Notes: generated by a model from the letters alone, not told the origin. A stretch of 64,000 nt of DNA from Amborella trichopoda (GCF_000471905.2 NW_006496667.1:1941179-2005178), one strand, 5' to 3'. Numbered from the stretch's first letter, positions 43,561 to 55,608 are shown. Translations and numbers: made by a program.

Positions 43561-46500
43561 TTACACATCTAGATCAGAAAGAGCCTAAACCAGAGCCATA
43601 CGGTAATCCCTTGATAGCATGAGAGCATCATAGATGCTAAGAAGGGCTGGCAACTTCCTCAGGTGCCCTATCTCATCATATTTTACCTTTTCCTCGTTAG
43701 CCTTTTGTGCTCTTGGTCCTGCCACTGGTTTGGTTGAGGAGCAGGTTTAGGTGGAGGAGGTTTATTTTGGGCTGCTGACTGGCTTGGTTGTGTGGCCGAA
43801 TTTTTTTCGGTGATCTGGGTGGTTTAGGTGATAGGGATTTGTTTTAGTGGACTGGAGATTTGAGGCTGAGAATTAAGAGGTGGTTGGGTATATGGGTCCA
43901 AAGGCATCCCAGGGAATTTGAGGATAGGTGGATTGCCCAGGGTATTTGGGCGAGGAATCATCTCAGGACTCTTGAGGATGAGTGGATTGTCTAGGGTATT
44001 TGGGTAAGGAAAAAGTGATGGACAAGGAAACTTCAGGACCTTTAGCTTCCGAGGTAGATGTTGTAGCGTTTTCCTTGACCTCAGGCTCATTTCCTTTGTG
44101 CTAGGTAATTCTTTTGAGATCTTCACCATATGACTGGCTTCCTGAGAATAGAAGCTCTGTCCTTTCAATTCTTTCAGCCTCTGCTCAAAGTCGGGCTTAG
44201 GGGGCCACTGGGGTTTCTTGAACTTTGACCTCCTATGCTTCTTTGTTGAAGAATATGGCTCTACCTTAGCTTGAGCCACCAGAGCTGCAGCGACTTCCAG
44301 CAATCCAGCCGCCATGGCTAGCGTCCTTCTCAGCTGCCTCTGATGCATCCTGCTAATATTGGTTCCTTCGAGTTCTCTGTCAAGGGCCTCGAAGTCTGGA
44401 CATTCCACAGTTGTACCTGCAGGAGACATAAAAGAGGAAGGAGAAGCAGAAGAAGAGGAAGAAGAAAAAGAGGCGTTAATAGGTGAAGGACTTTTAAGGT
44501 CATCGCTCTTGTTAGACCGACTTGGGTAGATTTTTACATCATCATCAGAGTTGGACATGTGGGGGGAGTCTTTTTGTCATTTCCCATGCTTAGAACATTG
44601 GGGGTGCTTTTAATGTCGTCACCCTCATTGGACGTGCCCCAAGTAGAAGATGGCCCAAGCATATCCTCCTGATGAGATGAGGGAGGAAGGATGATCGCAC
44701 CGGGGATGAAGTCCTATAAGGTTGGCAATGGGGGAAGAGGCTTGAGAAATTCTTGCTTAACTGGTGGTTGAGCAGTCTTGTTTCTCAAGCGAGCAACCCT
44801 TGGTGCCCTTCTCCTGGTTTTCATTAGAAGTGCTTGATTTGTATCTCTAGGTTTGTGAACAGCCCAAACTTGACGGACTGCCGCTCATTTTAAGGACTTG
44901 AGTCTGCTTCGCCCGTGGTAGACTCTCCATGGTTGGGAAGTCGAGGGTTCAGTAGGGGCCATCAACATGAGATTCTTGCACTAAAGCATTCTCGTGGATG
45001 GGATCATTGACTTGTGGGTGGTGTTCCACGGCAGCGTAAGCATTGTGACCTCTTTGCACCATCGTTGCGACTATTGGTTCGAACCCATAACATTTGCTCA
45101 AGTTGTGGCCCCATATCTGATGGTACAAGCGCCGATGATTCTCGGTTACCTGAGCAAGGCGCATGGGTTGCCTTGCCAGCTTTGGAGTAACGAGCCCTTG
45201 TTGGAGCATCATGCCGAGCCTGAAGGAGATTTGATGGTTGCTCATCAAAAGAGTGTGGGCCTTCACTTTCCTCCTGCAGTGTCACCACGTGGGAATCCTC
45301 AGTTGCCCCGAATGCTCTCTTAAGCTCTTCGAGCTTTATCTAACCCTTCTAGATCAAAGCCTCAATGATGTCCTTGAGTGTGTAGCATTCGTCTGTGGGG
45401 TGGATTATCCTCTAATGATAAGCACAATAGCTTGTGTGGGCATCAAGTCAGGCATGATCAGGAAACTTGCTCTAGGGGAGCTCAATCATGTTCTGCTCCA
45501 GTAATAACTGGAGTAGTGCAGGAACCCATTCCTTCTAAAAAGGATAAACCTTATTCTTTTGTTTGGCCCAATAATCATCTTGATTAAGGTTTGCAGGTTG
45601 CGGTACCCAGTTATATGACTGTTGTTGTTTTCCTACTTGTGGTGCTTTCGTTGTGCCTACCCCTTTGGAGAGGTCCAAAGATTGGGAGGCGGCCTCTTTT
45701 GGATCACTGATGGTGATGACTGTGTTGATTACCACTTTTTGTTGATTGCCTTGGGCATTGGTCTGAGAGCAACCAATTCCCCGGTTGTTTTTCGAGCTCG
45801 CAGACTGTTGTCATGACCCGCCATGGTGGCGTGACAAGCTTTCTTTGCAAACTAACTTAAAGATCAGCTCTAACATGGAGGTCGGATTGGAGGGCTCAAC
45901 ATGTAGAGCAATCTCAGGTCGCATGTTTTGCACACAGGTTTGAACTACTTCCTTCTCAGGCATGGGGTTAGGATGGCGAGCAGCCAAATCCCTTCATCTT
46001 GTTATGAATTGATCCATGGGTTCGTCTGGTTCCTGAATCAAGGTGAGAAGCTCGATGGTTTGGACCGCTCTCTCGACCTCATAGAAGTGTTGGTGGAATA
46101 GTTTCCATCCAAGTATGTACTGAATTCGGGGGAAGCTGAGCATAGCACTAAAAATCCAGGCCATCAAGGGTTTCAACAAACTGATGGAGAAGGAGTCTCC
46201 CATCAGCTGATGTCTCTCGACATGCTGCTTGGAAATGCACTATATACTAATGAGGGGATGTTGTACCATTGAACAGGGGAAGCTTCCCTTTTTTGTAGTC
46301 CGAGGAAAACAGAAGTCGATCAATGTAGAAGGGGTACGGCTTTTGGTAAAGCATTGTACCCTGTATACCCGAGATTTGTCTATAATTCAGGCTATGGCTT
46401 ACCGTAGCGTTGAAGTCTGCCTGTGAGACGAGGTGAGGGACGGAATTGTCCTGTGAGGCAGGAGGAGGAGGCTACCTTGGAGCTGCATCGTCTGAGTGAT

Positions 46501-46700
46501 GGGAGTCAGCCTCATGATGGGATACATTGATTGAGGACCGCATGCTTTCAGTGTGATCAATCATGTCCATCATTGCTCGCACCATCTGTTTGAACCTATC
46601 CATGAGTTCTTCCTAGTTGTCATTAGGTTCGGTCACAATAATAATGCTAACCATTTTCTCAAGGTGGTCAGCCTTAGGTGCAGCTAACAACTTCTGGCCA
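43561..46700 (-). pseudogene. X gag
   Basis: In order on the minus strand: helical N-terminus with MDRFKQMVRAMMDMIDH (about 46605-46555), SQDNSVPHLVSQAD (about 46460-46410), core with FHQHFYEVERAVQTIELL and DEPMDQFITR (about 46110-45995). Next come RPEIALHVEPSNPTSM, a Gln-rich part, SYCAYH...HPTDECYTLKDIIEALI (about 45430-45350), and the linker FEALDRELEGTNI ... FEQRLKELKGQSFYSQEA (about 44400-44140). A proline-rich repeat PYPNTLDNPLILKSP / RPNTLGNPPILKFP (44010-43900) and the pre-protease KYDEIGHLRKLP (about 43690) end it. Several stops and shifts. It is the fullest gag in X-type elements. Confidence 0.75.
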
Positions 46701-46749
46701 TGGTCGATAATGCGCGACAAATCGGTCAGCAAGGGTTCAACATGCCCCT

Positions 46750-47900
46750 ATTGAACTCGAGTCTTATATGTCGATCGCATGAGGACCGGTTCTTGACGGT
46801 CTTGGGACCGTGGCTGCTGAGTGATCGGATCATCTCTTATAACGGTGACCACTGTGCAGGTTTCTCGTATGTCCTCTTCGGGCTTTGTGATTTGAAGAGG
46901 GTAGAAGAGTTTCTTGTGAAGGGGGTCATCAGGAGAGGTTCCCTTGACCGTCTTGGTTGCTTCTCTAGCCAGGATTTGTAGACCCCTATCGCTTTTAGCT
47001 TTGTGGCTTTGATGGACCTCACATCAGAACTGTGATTGGAACTGCGGCTGGACGGCTTTACTTTAGCAAGAAACAACTGTCACTATTAGATGAAGCAATG
47101 AGTGCGGACTAGGTACTGGGGTCAACTTAGGCTCAGGAGGATGAAGGACTTGATCTCCCATCAGGTCTTTGCCCCGAGTTCTCTTGTGGGCTCCGGGGAC
47201 ATGGTTGTGCTGATGGGGCTAGCTCAAGATGGTACTCTTGGGGAAGGTCTTCAAGTATCAAGGCTAGAGGTGCTCGCTCGAAATAGGAGTGGTAGGCAGG
47301 GGAAGGATCGACTCATGACGGCACCTGTCTATAAGGAAACAGGAGGGATGCCCCTTACAAGGTGTGCTAGTGTGTGCTGAAAGGGAGAACAAAGGGGTTC
47401 TCTCCTGTGTACTCAGGTTAGCGCAGCGACAGTGTTGTCCCCAGTGGTGGGATGCACATGCATAACGTGTACAAGACCTAGCCCGAGGAGGCCTGATCCT
47501 AGACACTAACTCGAGGTAACATAAGGATTGCCCCGAGATGTGGCTTGAGTGGGTAGCCCACGAACCTTTGGGTGTGTGTGAGAAGTGGAGGCCCCAGAGT
47601 CTCTGCCTCGATGTGCCGAGCCTCTAAGCATAGAGACCTGAGATGGTAGAGGAATGTGGGGGACAGCCTTGTGACGACCCATAGAAGCAACGATAATTTC
47701 CTTGTTTTTGGCAGAAAGAGACTGGGTAGCCTTTCTGTGTACCTCGATAATACGACTGGCATGTGACTTGTAAGTGACAGGATGCATGCTGTGGGTGGAA
47801 GCAGATGTACTACCAATGTATAGGGCTTTGGTGGGGGTTCCACTAGAGCTAGGAGATGGGAGTTAGGGACCTTTCAGTCCCCTCTCACGTTAATCTAGGC
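46750..47900 (-). pseudogene. X ORF1: leader ORF before gag
   Basis: Minus-strand segments MHPVTYKSH (about 47787), STSHTHPKVRGLPTQATSRGNP (about 47580-47520), EVHQSHKAKSDRGLQILARE (about 47020-46960) and LFYPLQITKPEE (about 46915-46880) match ORF1 of Y and W in order. Frames shift several times. Unknown function. Confidence 0.6.
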
Positions 47901-48118
47901 CAAGACCTAGGAGCTAAAAACTAGGTCTTCGCTCAAAAGAAAATTTGAGAACGACGTTCGAGGAACATATTCTCGAGGGAAGCTCACGAATGCGAACATG
48001 AGAAAATCCCCAATCCGGATAAATGGGTTAAGAAACCTGGAAGCCATGTGAGTGCAGACAATTAAAAAACAAAGGAAAGACTAGTAAAGCAAGGATGATC
48101 CGACAAAGGGGTAATAAG

Positions 48119-48136
48119 TACCCAGTGGAGTCACCA
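48119..48136 (-). other. Primer-binding site of X (tRNA-Arg type)
   Basis: Minus strand TGGTGACTCCACTGGGTA, three bases from LTR e. Against TGGCGACTCCGCTGGGGA the first two differences are C-to-T and G-to-A at CpG sites, as expected after cytosine methylation. Confidence 0.7.
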
Positions 48137-49194
48137 AGATGGTCTTGCCCCAGGGTCGGGATGACCCGGTGGCATGTGCCTCCAGCGTTAGGGGAACCTG
48201 AGACTTGATGCTGCTCTCTCGAGAACCTTGTTACAAAACAAGGGCAAGCACACCAACCGATAAGTGGAATTTAATGTGATGCGGGACACACGTCACCTGG
48301 GTCCATGACTCACTTTGGCTGACTCACGCGGGTGCCCTCTTAAATCACGTCGAAAAGCCCCCCAGTCTTACAACTGGTTTGAAATCGCCTCCCTTGACAT
48401 GTACTCTTCTATTTCTACAATCACACACACACGGTTAATTTACAAGACAAGTGGGCTGAGGGACCCCACCTTGTCTTTGGGTGAAGGCACATAAACGTGC
48501 ACATTCAAGGAAGAAAGGGAAGGAATGAGATGAAATTTGGAGTGATAAAAGGAGAAGGGAGAAATATAATAGAGGGAAGAGAACAAAAGAAAGAGAAATT
48601 TATCCAAGATGCTTGACAGACATAGTAGCTAGACCAGTACAGTGATTAACATGGCATGGTAGTAAGACGGGTTTGGTAACTCAAACCAGCCCGACCGCAA
48701 TACTACCTGATGACAAGACCAACACCGACTAGCCTGACAGAATGGCTAACTTGTCGTGGTAGTTGGACGGGCATGGTAACTCAAACTAGCATGGTGGCAA
48801 TATTGCTCAACGACGGGACTACCATGGCAGTTCTAGTCTCAACGTCCCTTGGTCAAATGAAAGAGGAAGAAAGGAAGAAGAGAGAGAAGAAAGAAGGAGA
48901 AAGAGAGAAAAAAGAAAAGAAAGATAAGAGACAAAAGAGAAGAGAGAAGAGAGAGAAAAGAGAAGAGTGAAGAAAGAAAAGAGAGACAAGAGGGAAGAGA
49001 GAAGGAGGAGAAAGAAAAGAGAGATGAGAAAGAAACGAGATTAGAGGAAGAGAGAGAAAGAAAAGAGAGATGAGAAAGAAGATAGATTGGAGGAAGAGAG
49101 AGAAAGAAAAGGAGAGAGATAGAAGAAAGAGAAAGGAGGAAAGAAGAAGGAGAAGGAAGAAGAGAGAGAAGGGTAAGAAGAATGGATGGTGATA

Positions 49195-49690
49195 GGGTCT
49201 GCCATCTATGATGGAGGAGAGAGAAGAAAAATTAAAGCATGGATGGTGATCGGTCCCATTATCCATGGCAGAGGAGAGAGAGGGTAAGAAAGAACATGCA
49301 CGACTATAGGTTCCATCGTCCATGACATGAGCGAGAGAAAGTGAGAACATGGACGACGATAGGTCCTACCGTCCATGACGAGAAACAGAGAAAGAGTAAA
49401 CATGGATGGCGATAAGTCCCGTCGTCCATGACAGGAGAGAGAAAGAAAGAACATGGATGGCGATAGGTTCCACCGTCCATGATGAGAGAGAGACAGAATA
49501 AACATGGACGACAATAGGTCCCACCATTCATGACAAGAGAGAGAAAGAGAGAACATGGATGGCGTTAGGTTCCACTGTCCATGATGAGAGGAGGAAGGAA
49601 GGAGAAAACATAGACGACGTTAGGTTCTACCATCCATGACGATAGAGAGAGAGTCAGGAGAGAAAAGAAAAGACAAACATGATGATAGGC
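49195..49690 (-). repeat. Hairpin minisatellite in LTR e, main block
   Basis: About 8-9 units of 55-60 bp with core CATGGACGACGATAGGTCC followed by TACCGTCCATGA and a GAGAGAGAAAGAG spacer. Same type as in LTRs b and d, read on the opposite strand. Arms of 8-9 bp pair imperfectly. Confidence 0.8.
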
Positions 49691-50265
49691 ATTGCCAATA
49701 TGTCAAAAAGGACTCAAACATGACCCCGCTCGCCACTCGAGAAAGGGACCGATTCAATGTCCTTATCAAGGAATAGGGGAAGAAATGTCACGCGTGACGA
49801 TGGACATTGTCATGCACAACAGGAGGGAGAAGGAACTCAAACAGAGGCCCAGCTCGCCACTCAGGTTAAGGTCCGACTCACTGTGTATGTTCCAAAGATA
49901 AGAAAAGAATGTGAAAGTCGTGCTCAGCGATGGGCATCACCATGCATGACTGGAGAGCAGAGAGAATAAAAAGAATGAAGAGAAAGAAGGAAAAACAGGG
50001 AAGAGAGAGAAAGGATGTTAGAGAAGAGGAAAGAGAGAGATTGAAAGGGAAAGAAGAAGATTGGGAAAGAAAGAGGATGGGAGAAGAAAGATAATAGAGA
50101 GAAAAGAGGAAAGTAGGGAAAGAGAGACATGCACGACAGTGCCTACTACCGTGTACATTAGGAGTGAAGAGAGAGGCAGCAAGACAAAGAGAGATAAAGA
50201 CAAAAGAACAGAGAGAAAGGCATGCACGACGATGGTTACTGCCATGTGTGTTTGAGGTCGGGAGG
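49691..50265 (-). repeat. Hairpin minisatellite in LTR e, second block
   Basis: More diverged units, 60-110 bp apart, with cores such as CATGCACGACAGTGCC and CATGCACGACGATGG. They resemble the remnants in LTR a (about 1990-2090, CATGCACGACCTGTG). This suggests the original repeat type of X, with the 49195-49690 block a later expansion. Confidence 0.55.
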
Positions 50266-50432
50266 AGAGATACAGAGAGAAGAAAAAGAAAAGAGAAAGA
50301 AAGAAGAGAGAGAAGAGAGAAAGAAGAGGAGAGAAAAAGTTACCGTCACCGAGGGATATCAACCTTTTTCTTCTCTCTCCTGTCTCTCCCTCTTGGACGT
50401 GCCCACAATTTCAATGTAAAACTCTCAAATCC

Positions 50433-50481
50433 TATTCATGAGATTGAAGCCCTTTACAATTAGGTTTAGCATCTATTTATA
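50433..50481 (-). promoter_or_regulatory. LTR e promoter core: TATAAATA
   Basis: Minus strand TATAAATA at 50481-50474. The AATAAA present in the other LTRs is here GAATAGG (near 50433), probably decayed. Confidence 0.6.
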
Positions 50482-51819
50482 GACTTGGGCCCAAAACATG
50501 GGTGGATGCCCAAAACCTGACCTAATTGATGATAATTGTAATTTGTTTGAATTAAAATAAAATCTAAAAATAGGAGAAAATGACGGTTTTTCCCCTGCCC
50601 AACAATTGATAATATTCCAAAACAGCCCCTACTGCTGCCCTAGAATGTGTGCGATTTTTCGTGGATGATTTGAGGTTACTCCAAAGCTAGTTTTGCAAAA
50701 ATATGATTACTTTCTCGTTGGGCTCAGCATGACGATCAATTTGGTACCAACTTCGAGCCACGAATCGTATTTTTAGGCCACGATCATGTGACTTGAAATT
50801 TGTACTAATCTTGAAAACTTCTGATCGATAATGCGCTCATTTCTTGATGTATTTCTTGGATTTCTTTGGTGAATTTCACTGAGCATGCCATCATAATCGC
50901 GTTGCAACAAACACAGCTCGATTTCGTGTCCCGACGAAGATTTTTCCATATTGGGTTTTTGGCCGGATCTTGAATTCTGACGGTCGGAATTTACAGCAAT
51001 TTTATCGTCTTCGCACGTGAAATCTGAGCATTCATCATGTACAAGGTTCAGTCCATATGTAGCCTCAGATCTTACACACGCAATGGAACTGGTTTCCCGT
51101 TGATCCGTTCTGTGAGTGTGGTGACACGGCTACTTGAGCGAGACGTGTCGCTGCTGAATTTCCTGCAACTTTTGCTACGAATCGCCATCTTCTCTTTTTA
51201 CTTTCTCCCTAGTCGGGCATCTTCACGGGGTGTGCCACACATGAAGACGCTCGTCTTGACGAGGCGAACACGCTCACAAAATTTGGGTGCGATCTGACTT
51301 AAAACAAGTGATATATGAATCTATAAAGTTGTTGCTCGTGACTATGCAAACCAGTCTCCTTTATTAGATGTTGGTGCAAGGAGGCCGCATGGGAATAGCG
51401 TGCGGCCATCCCCTTTTTAATGTTTCATCCATAACTTTTCCCTGAAGTGTCTGTTTAAGCAAAAACTTAACCCCTAGGGGTTTTCGACCGTACTGGATCC
51501 AATGGGGTGGTCCCACAATATTTTACGCACTGAAAATAGTGTTCTAGTTATGGGGTTCGTTCAAGGTGCTAGAGGCAAATTTTGTCAAAACTGTTTCTTT
51601 GTTTGCACTGCCTTAAACATGTCAGATTGCGACAAAACTTGGCAGGTGGCCTTTTAAAGTCCTTAGGAATGGCTTCACCTGTTCTGGGGTAATTATGAGA
51701 CTGTCAGGAATTCTACTGTAAGTAGGGATTTATTGACCGACATCACTTTTATTCCGCATTGGGAGCTAAAGGCATTGAAAAATGTGTTCAGACAACCACC
51801 TACTGACAATCACCATGCC

Positions 51820-51951
51820 AACTCACATAGTTACTCCACCACGCATACTTATAACTCACATAGTTACTCCACCACGCATACTTATAACTCACATAGTTAC
51901 TCCACCACGCATACTTATAACTCACATAGTTACTCCACCACGCATACTTAT
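51820..51951 (+). repeat. Four exact 33-bp tandem repeats
   Basis: The unit AACTCACATAGTTACTCCAC followed by CACGCATACTTAT occurs four times without a single change. It lies just outside LTR e. The lack of decay contrasts with everything around it and indicates recent amplification. An in-frame 11-residue repeat on the plus strand is a by-product. Confidence 0.9.
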
Positions 51952-52066
51952 GTCTATAGACTCCTGGGTAGCCTGACCGCTCTAATAATGAATTGGGGCA
52001 AGGGATAGCCTACCCCAGTCTCGTAAATTGTTTCAGATCGTCCCCATCCTAGATGCAGTGTTGATG

Positions 52067-52078
52067 GCTCTGATGCCA
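52067..52078 (-). other. tRNA-Met-type primer-binding site
   Basis: Minus strand TGGCATCAGAGC, one base away from TGGTATCAGAGC, the common initiator tRNA-Met site. It would belong to a minus-strand LTR element whose LTR lies to the right (about 52080-52440), but no second LTR is visible. A chance match of 11/12 is possible. Confidence 0.35.
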
Positions 52079-52439
52079 CCTGCACCATGCATGTCAGCTC
52101 CACGACTCGAGGCTGCTTAAGAGCCGACCCCCGACTGACACACGACTCTATAGACAATCGAAAGTCCCTCGAGCAAATGCACATTCATCCGACAGCCTCG
52201 ATAGCCTCAGTAGCTAAACGGGCGATTGTTACACACACCCCACCCCTCACCACACAAGTGACTAGCCCCTTTGCAACAAGAAACCACTATGGATCGTGCA
52301 CACACCTGCAAGTTCGAGGAAGCTCTCGAGTGCGGGGAAGAACGAACGCCCATCGTTCCGCCCATCACTCCTGTACCACTCACCACGTGGTACTCTAAGA
52401 AGTTCCCTCCGGGCACCATCCTCTCTACACCATGACTTG

Positions 52440-53090
52440 CGCATTTGCAAGTTGCCTCTTGGCGCAAGGTCCAAACGGAGAAGATGCTATATCGTTTCTC
52501 TGCCGATAGTCCTCAAACTTCACTGCCACCTACGAAACTCCTTCCTCCTGAGTCTCTCACTCTACCCGAGGTTGTCGACTCCGTCTGTGCATTGGTAGAC
52601 CGGGCCTACCGAGAAGAGGACAGGACCCGATCTCGTTTCTAGGGAAAAGTTTACTGAGGCCTGCAACTCAAGCAAGCTAGGGAAATGGTGATTCCCCTCC
52701 TCCAGCAAAAGATGACGTCTTCTACCTCGAAGGGCCTTGTCAGCTAGAAATGGTTTCAACTACTGCGTGACAAAGAGGAGCTCGAAGACGGCAGCGTCAC
52801 CCCGTCCAACGTTGTCGAGGCAAAAGAAGATGACCTTGCCTTGCCCTGCCCGACCTTCAGCCGCAAGGTCGTCAAGAGCCAACGGATGAAGAGGGCCTCA
52901 AGGCCTCCAAGCGCCAAGCCCGACCTCAAGGTCACCCTGATCCCGTACTCACTCGGGCCCTCAAACAAGCCCGCGTCCAGACGAGGGCAAGTCTTGCCTC
53001 TGCTCTCCGGGGTCTCTGACCGGAGCACAAAGAGGACCAGGATCACCCCTCCTTTTGAGCTACCAGACTCAGACCGACCAGCCTAGGTCA
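52440..53090 (+). pseudogene. V leader reading before gag
   Basis: Nearly open plus-strand reading with LLPPESLTLPEVVDSVCALV near 52530-52600 and AKEDDLALPCPTFSRKVVKS near 52820-52880. It then has basic and Ser-rich parts to 53086. It sits where ORF1 sits in the other elements but no clear match to their ORF1 is seen. Function unknown. Confidence 0.45.
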
Positions 53091-54610
53091 TGACAGTAAG
53101 CCAGGATGGAGAGGAGGTCAAAAGCTCGACGACCCGCTTTGAGAACCTCCTGAACAACATCTTGGACAAGGTCAAAGAGCTCGAGGAAGCATTGTCAATG
53201 GTCTCCTCCCACCAAGAGACCAACTCTCCCCAGAACTGCCACATGAGATAGAGGAAATGCCTCAGCCTCCCCGTCGGCACCAACACTGAGCCTCCAAATC
53301 ATCCCTCCTCTTTTGAAGTCTGCCCCGACACCACTCGTCAAGCGCATCGTCGATATTCACGCAGGAGGACGTGTAATGGATGATCAATAAAAGCATTCAG
53401 GAGCTGCAGGTGCCAAGGACACTGGACAATCTCCCATACAAAAATCCTTATCCACCCTCTATTGATCAGGTTCCCTTCCTTATCGACTATCAAAAAGGAA
53501 GGTTACTAATGTTTGATGGCACAGGCTCACCTCACTAGCACATGGCCCACTTCATGTCTGTCTGCCAAGAATCGACCTCAGACTCCAGGTTGCTACTTCA
53601 ACAATTCATAGAGACCCTAATCGGGCTTGCTTTCAAATGGTAAGCCCACTTACCTACCAACTCGATCCATTCCTAGCAGGAGATGGAAGAACTCTTCTAT
53701 AAACTCTTCTACTAAGTAGAGCTGGACATGCAAGCCATAGAGCTCCTCACCATGGCCCAAAACCCCGACGAATCGGTAGGCCAATATATCCATTGGTGGA
53801 GAGACCTCGCCATGTGCCAGAGAAACCCCATGGGCGAGGTGGAAGTTGTACATACATACATTAGAAACATGAGGAGAAAAATCTCCCTACATGTTGAAGC
53901 TTTTGACCCCACCACCTTCTCCAAAATTATCACTAAGGTGGCTAAGATCGAAAGCTTGCTGAAACATCATGGCGGAGACTTGGCCCAAACCTCAGCAGAG
54001 GGCCAGTTTCAAGGAAGCAAGGCTAACCCCTCTGCCGGTCAGTCAAAGAATCTGATTAGCACAGCGGTTACGATCGCTTCCCAACCCACACCCAACGTAA
54101 CCCCATTATGAATGTTGGACACCTCTCGGGGTTTGCAACCAAGAATTTAGGGGCCGGTACAACAACCACCACCTCAAAAGTAGGACTATAGCAGGGTGCC
54201 TCAGCCGCAGATTTACCAACAAATGGAAGAGTTCAGACAGAAGCTGAATCAACAATACAGTTTTAATAGGGCATGAGCATGGGTGCCGACCCTGCTCACA
54301 ATGTTGATTGAGCAAGACATGGTGACCCTCCCACCCAGCAAACGACCGGACCATGTAGAATGGGTCGGTCATCCCAACTACTGCACGTTCCACCAAATGC
54401 TGAGACACCCCATGGAGGACTGTTTCCAGCTCAAGGGCTACATTGAAGCCTTGATAACAAAGGGAGCAAATCAATTTGGATGACCTCAAGAACACTTATG
54501 AGATACCTGAAGCCTGTCATGTGGTCACCATCCACAAACAGTTGGATGAGGAAGTCCCTGGGACCGAGCCTCCACCCTACTGACTCACTACTCTTTTTGA
54601 TGCGATGGTG
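53091..54610 (+). pseudogene. V gag
   Basis: Helical N-terminus FENLLNNILDKVKELEEALS (about 53138-53200). Then LPYKNPYPPSIDQVPF, the Retrotrans_gag core (AFKWYAHLPTNSIHS near 53630-53680, EEL FYKLFY, MQAIELLTMAQNPDESVGQY near 53728-53790, RRKISLHVEAFDPTTFSKI near 53875-53930) and the Cys/His region YCTFHQMLRHPMEDCFQL (about 54380-54435). Stops at about 53537, 53640, 53714 and 54190 break it. No protease follows: the next 600 bp (to 55250) have only short readings with no LDGG motif. Confidence 0.75.
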
Positions 54611-55600
54611 CCGCATGAGATGATCATGCCCTATGGCCCAAAGACACAGGGATGAACGTTCAGCAAAGGCCAAGGACCGGGTTGCCGATACCACCCACTG
54701 AGTGGTCAGGACCTGTTCCATTACTATGGGTTTCGTGACATCCTTCAAGGATACATCCAAGATGGATGGCTAGTCTTGATTGATGAACAACCTCCGTCCC
54801 AAAGCAGAATACCCCACCAATGTCCTCACCCCCATCCGAGAACAGAGCAGGCTTGAAGCCTTCGTTTCCAGCGCTTTCGAGTCTTCAACCTGTGATGCTT
54901 AGGCACCGTGGCAGGTGTATCATGGCCTCCAAAGGCCGAAAAGCACCGGCAGCAACACGGCTCATTGCACGAATGCGACACTTGCACCCCATGCACAAGA
55001 ACCCCTCCCGCTCGGAATAACAGGGCAAGACCTGAAGGACCCAGTCGCACCAATTCGAAATACCCAGTCTTCCCCACACCCAAACGAGGCGGAGCTCTTA
55101 CCCCCTCGACCTCCCCTACACGACGTCATCCCAAGGCAAGTCCTTTTCGCCAAGGAAAGTCAGCACACCACCGCAAGAACCCCTCAGGGTTCTCGTTATA
55201 AGGACAAGACGTTTTAAAGGTGCATCAAATTGTCAGTCCCAAAGGTGGGACTTTAAGCGAGCCTTACTGCAGTCGTGGGGGTAGGGCTCTAAAACTACCT
55301 CTTTAAAAACACAACTGCACACTGACAGTAGACCACGGCACTCCGCGAAGGCATGCCAATACCCTCCCAATGAGTGTCTAAATTCTTGCCAACTACTGGC
55401 CCCTTCTCAGAGAGGGTGAGGTGCGAGATTCAGAACAAAAGGCGTGAAAAGAAGAAAAACAAAAACCAATTAAACATGAAAGAATAAGAAAATTGACCGT
55501 CTTATTCCTATGCAAAAAATATGTTACAAATCTCGGTGGGGCATCGAAGCCCATAGAAAAGTAAAAGGGAAAGAAAGAGAAAGAGGAAATAAGGAAGGGC
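54611..55600. other. V region between gag and antisense gene
   Basis: Contains the end of the gag reading (about 54600-54800) and a Pro/Arg-rich plus-strand reading to 55198 with no recognised domain. 55220-55500 appears noncoding. This is where protease and pol would be expected. Confidence 0.4.
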
Positions 55601-55608
55601 AGGAGTTG

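Larger units (their letters stand above)
48415..50343 (-). other. Putative U5 intron in LTR e
   Basis: Minus-strand donor GACG|GTAACTTTTTC at 50343 and acceptor TGTGTGATTGTAG ending at 48415; 1929 nt. The next exon is 101 nt, ending at GTGAGT (G at 48313), the same spacing as in LTRs c and d. The interior is GA-rich on the plus strand (48860-49190, 49960-50340) with minisatellites between. Confidence 0.6.
914..51794 (-). mobile_element. Element X: outermost Tat/Ogre-like LTR retrotransposon without pol
   Basis: Minus-strand Ty3/gypsy element interrupted by element W (9669-39351). In its own direction it contains 5' LTR e (48140-51794), a PBS, ORF1, gag and protease. Then come an antisense PMD gene, that gene's promoter, tandem repeats, a polypurine tract at 3607-3618 and 3' LTR a (914-3606). 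Without W it is about 21 kb. The two halves are joined by the continuity of the PMD reading across 9668/39357 and by the AGCAT duplication. No reverse transcriptase, RNase H or integrase is found between protease and PMD gene; the two genes converge within a few hundred bases. The 5-bp flanks at 909-913 and 51795-51799 do not match, so X's own target duplication is decayed or the left edge is slightly misplaced. Confidence 0.8.
48140..51794 (-). repeat. LTR e (5' LTR of X)
   Basis: 3655 bp, minus strand, start TGTCTGAACACATTTTTCAA at 51794, end GCAAGACCA at 48140. Same internal plan as LTRs a-d. Its divergence from LTR a is about as large as from LTR c, consistent with X being the oldest of the three nested elements. 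Confidence 0.8.

Noticed and set aside
914..51794. Target-site duplication for element X
   Set aside because: 909-913 (CCTAG) and 51795-51799 (ACCAC) differ; no nearby alternative gives a 5-bp match.
51782..51976. Protein with four 11-residue repeats (THIVTPPRILI)
   Set aside because: 33 is a multiple of 3, so any frame repeats; no other evidence for a gene.
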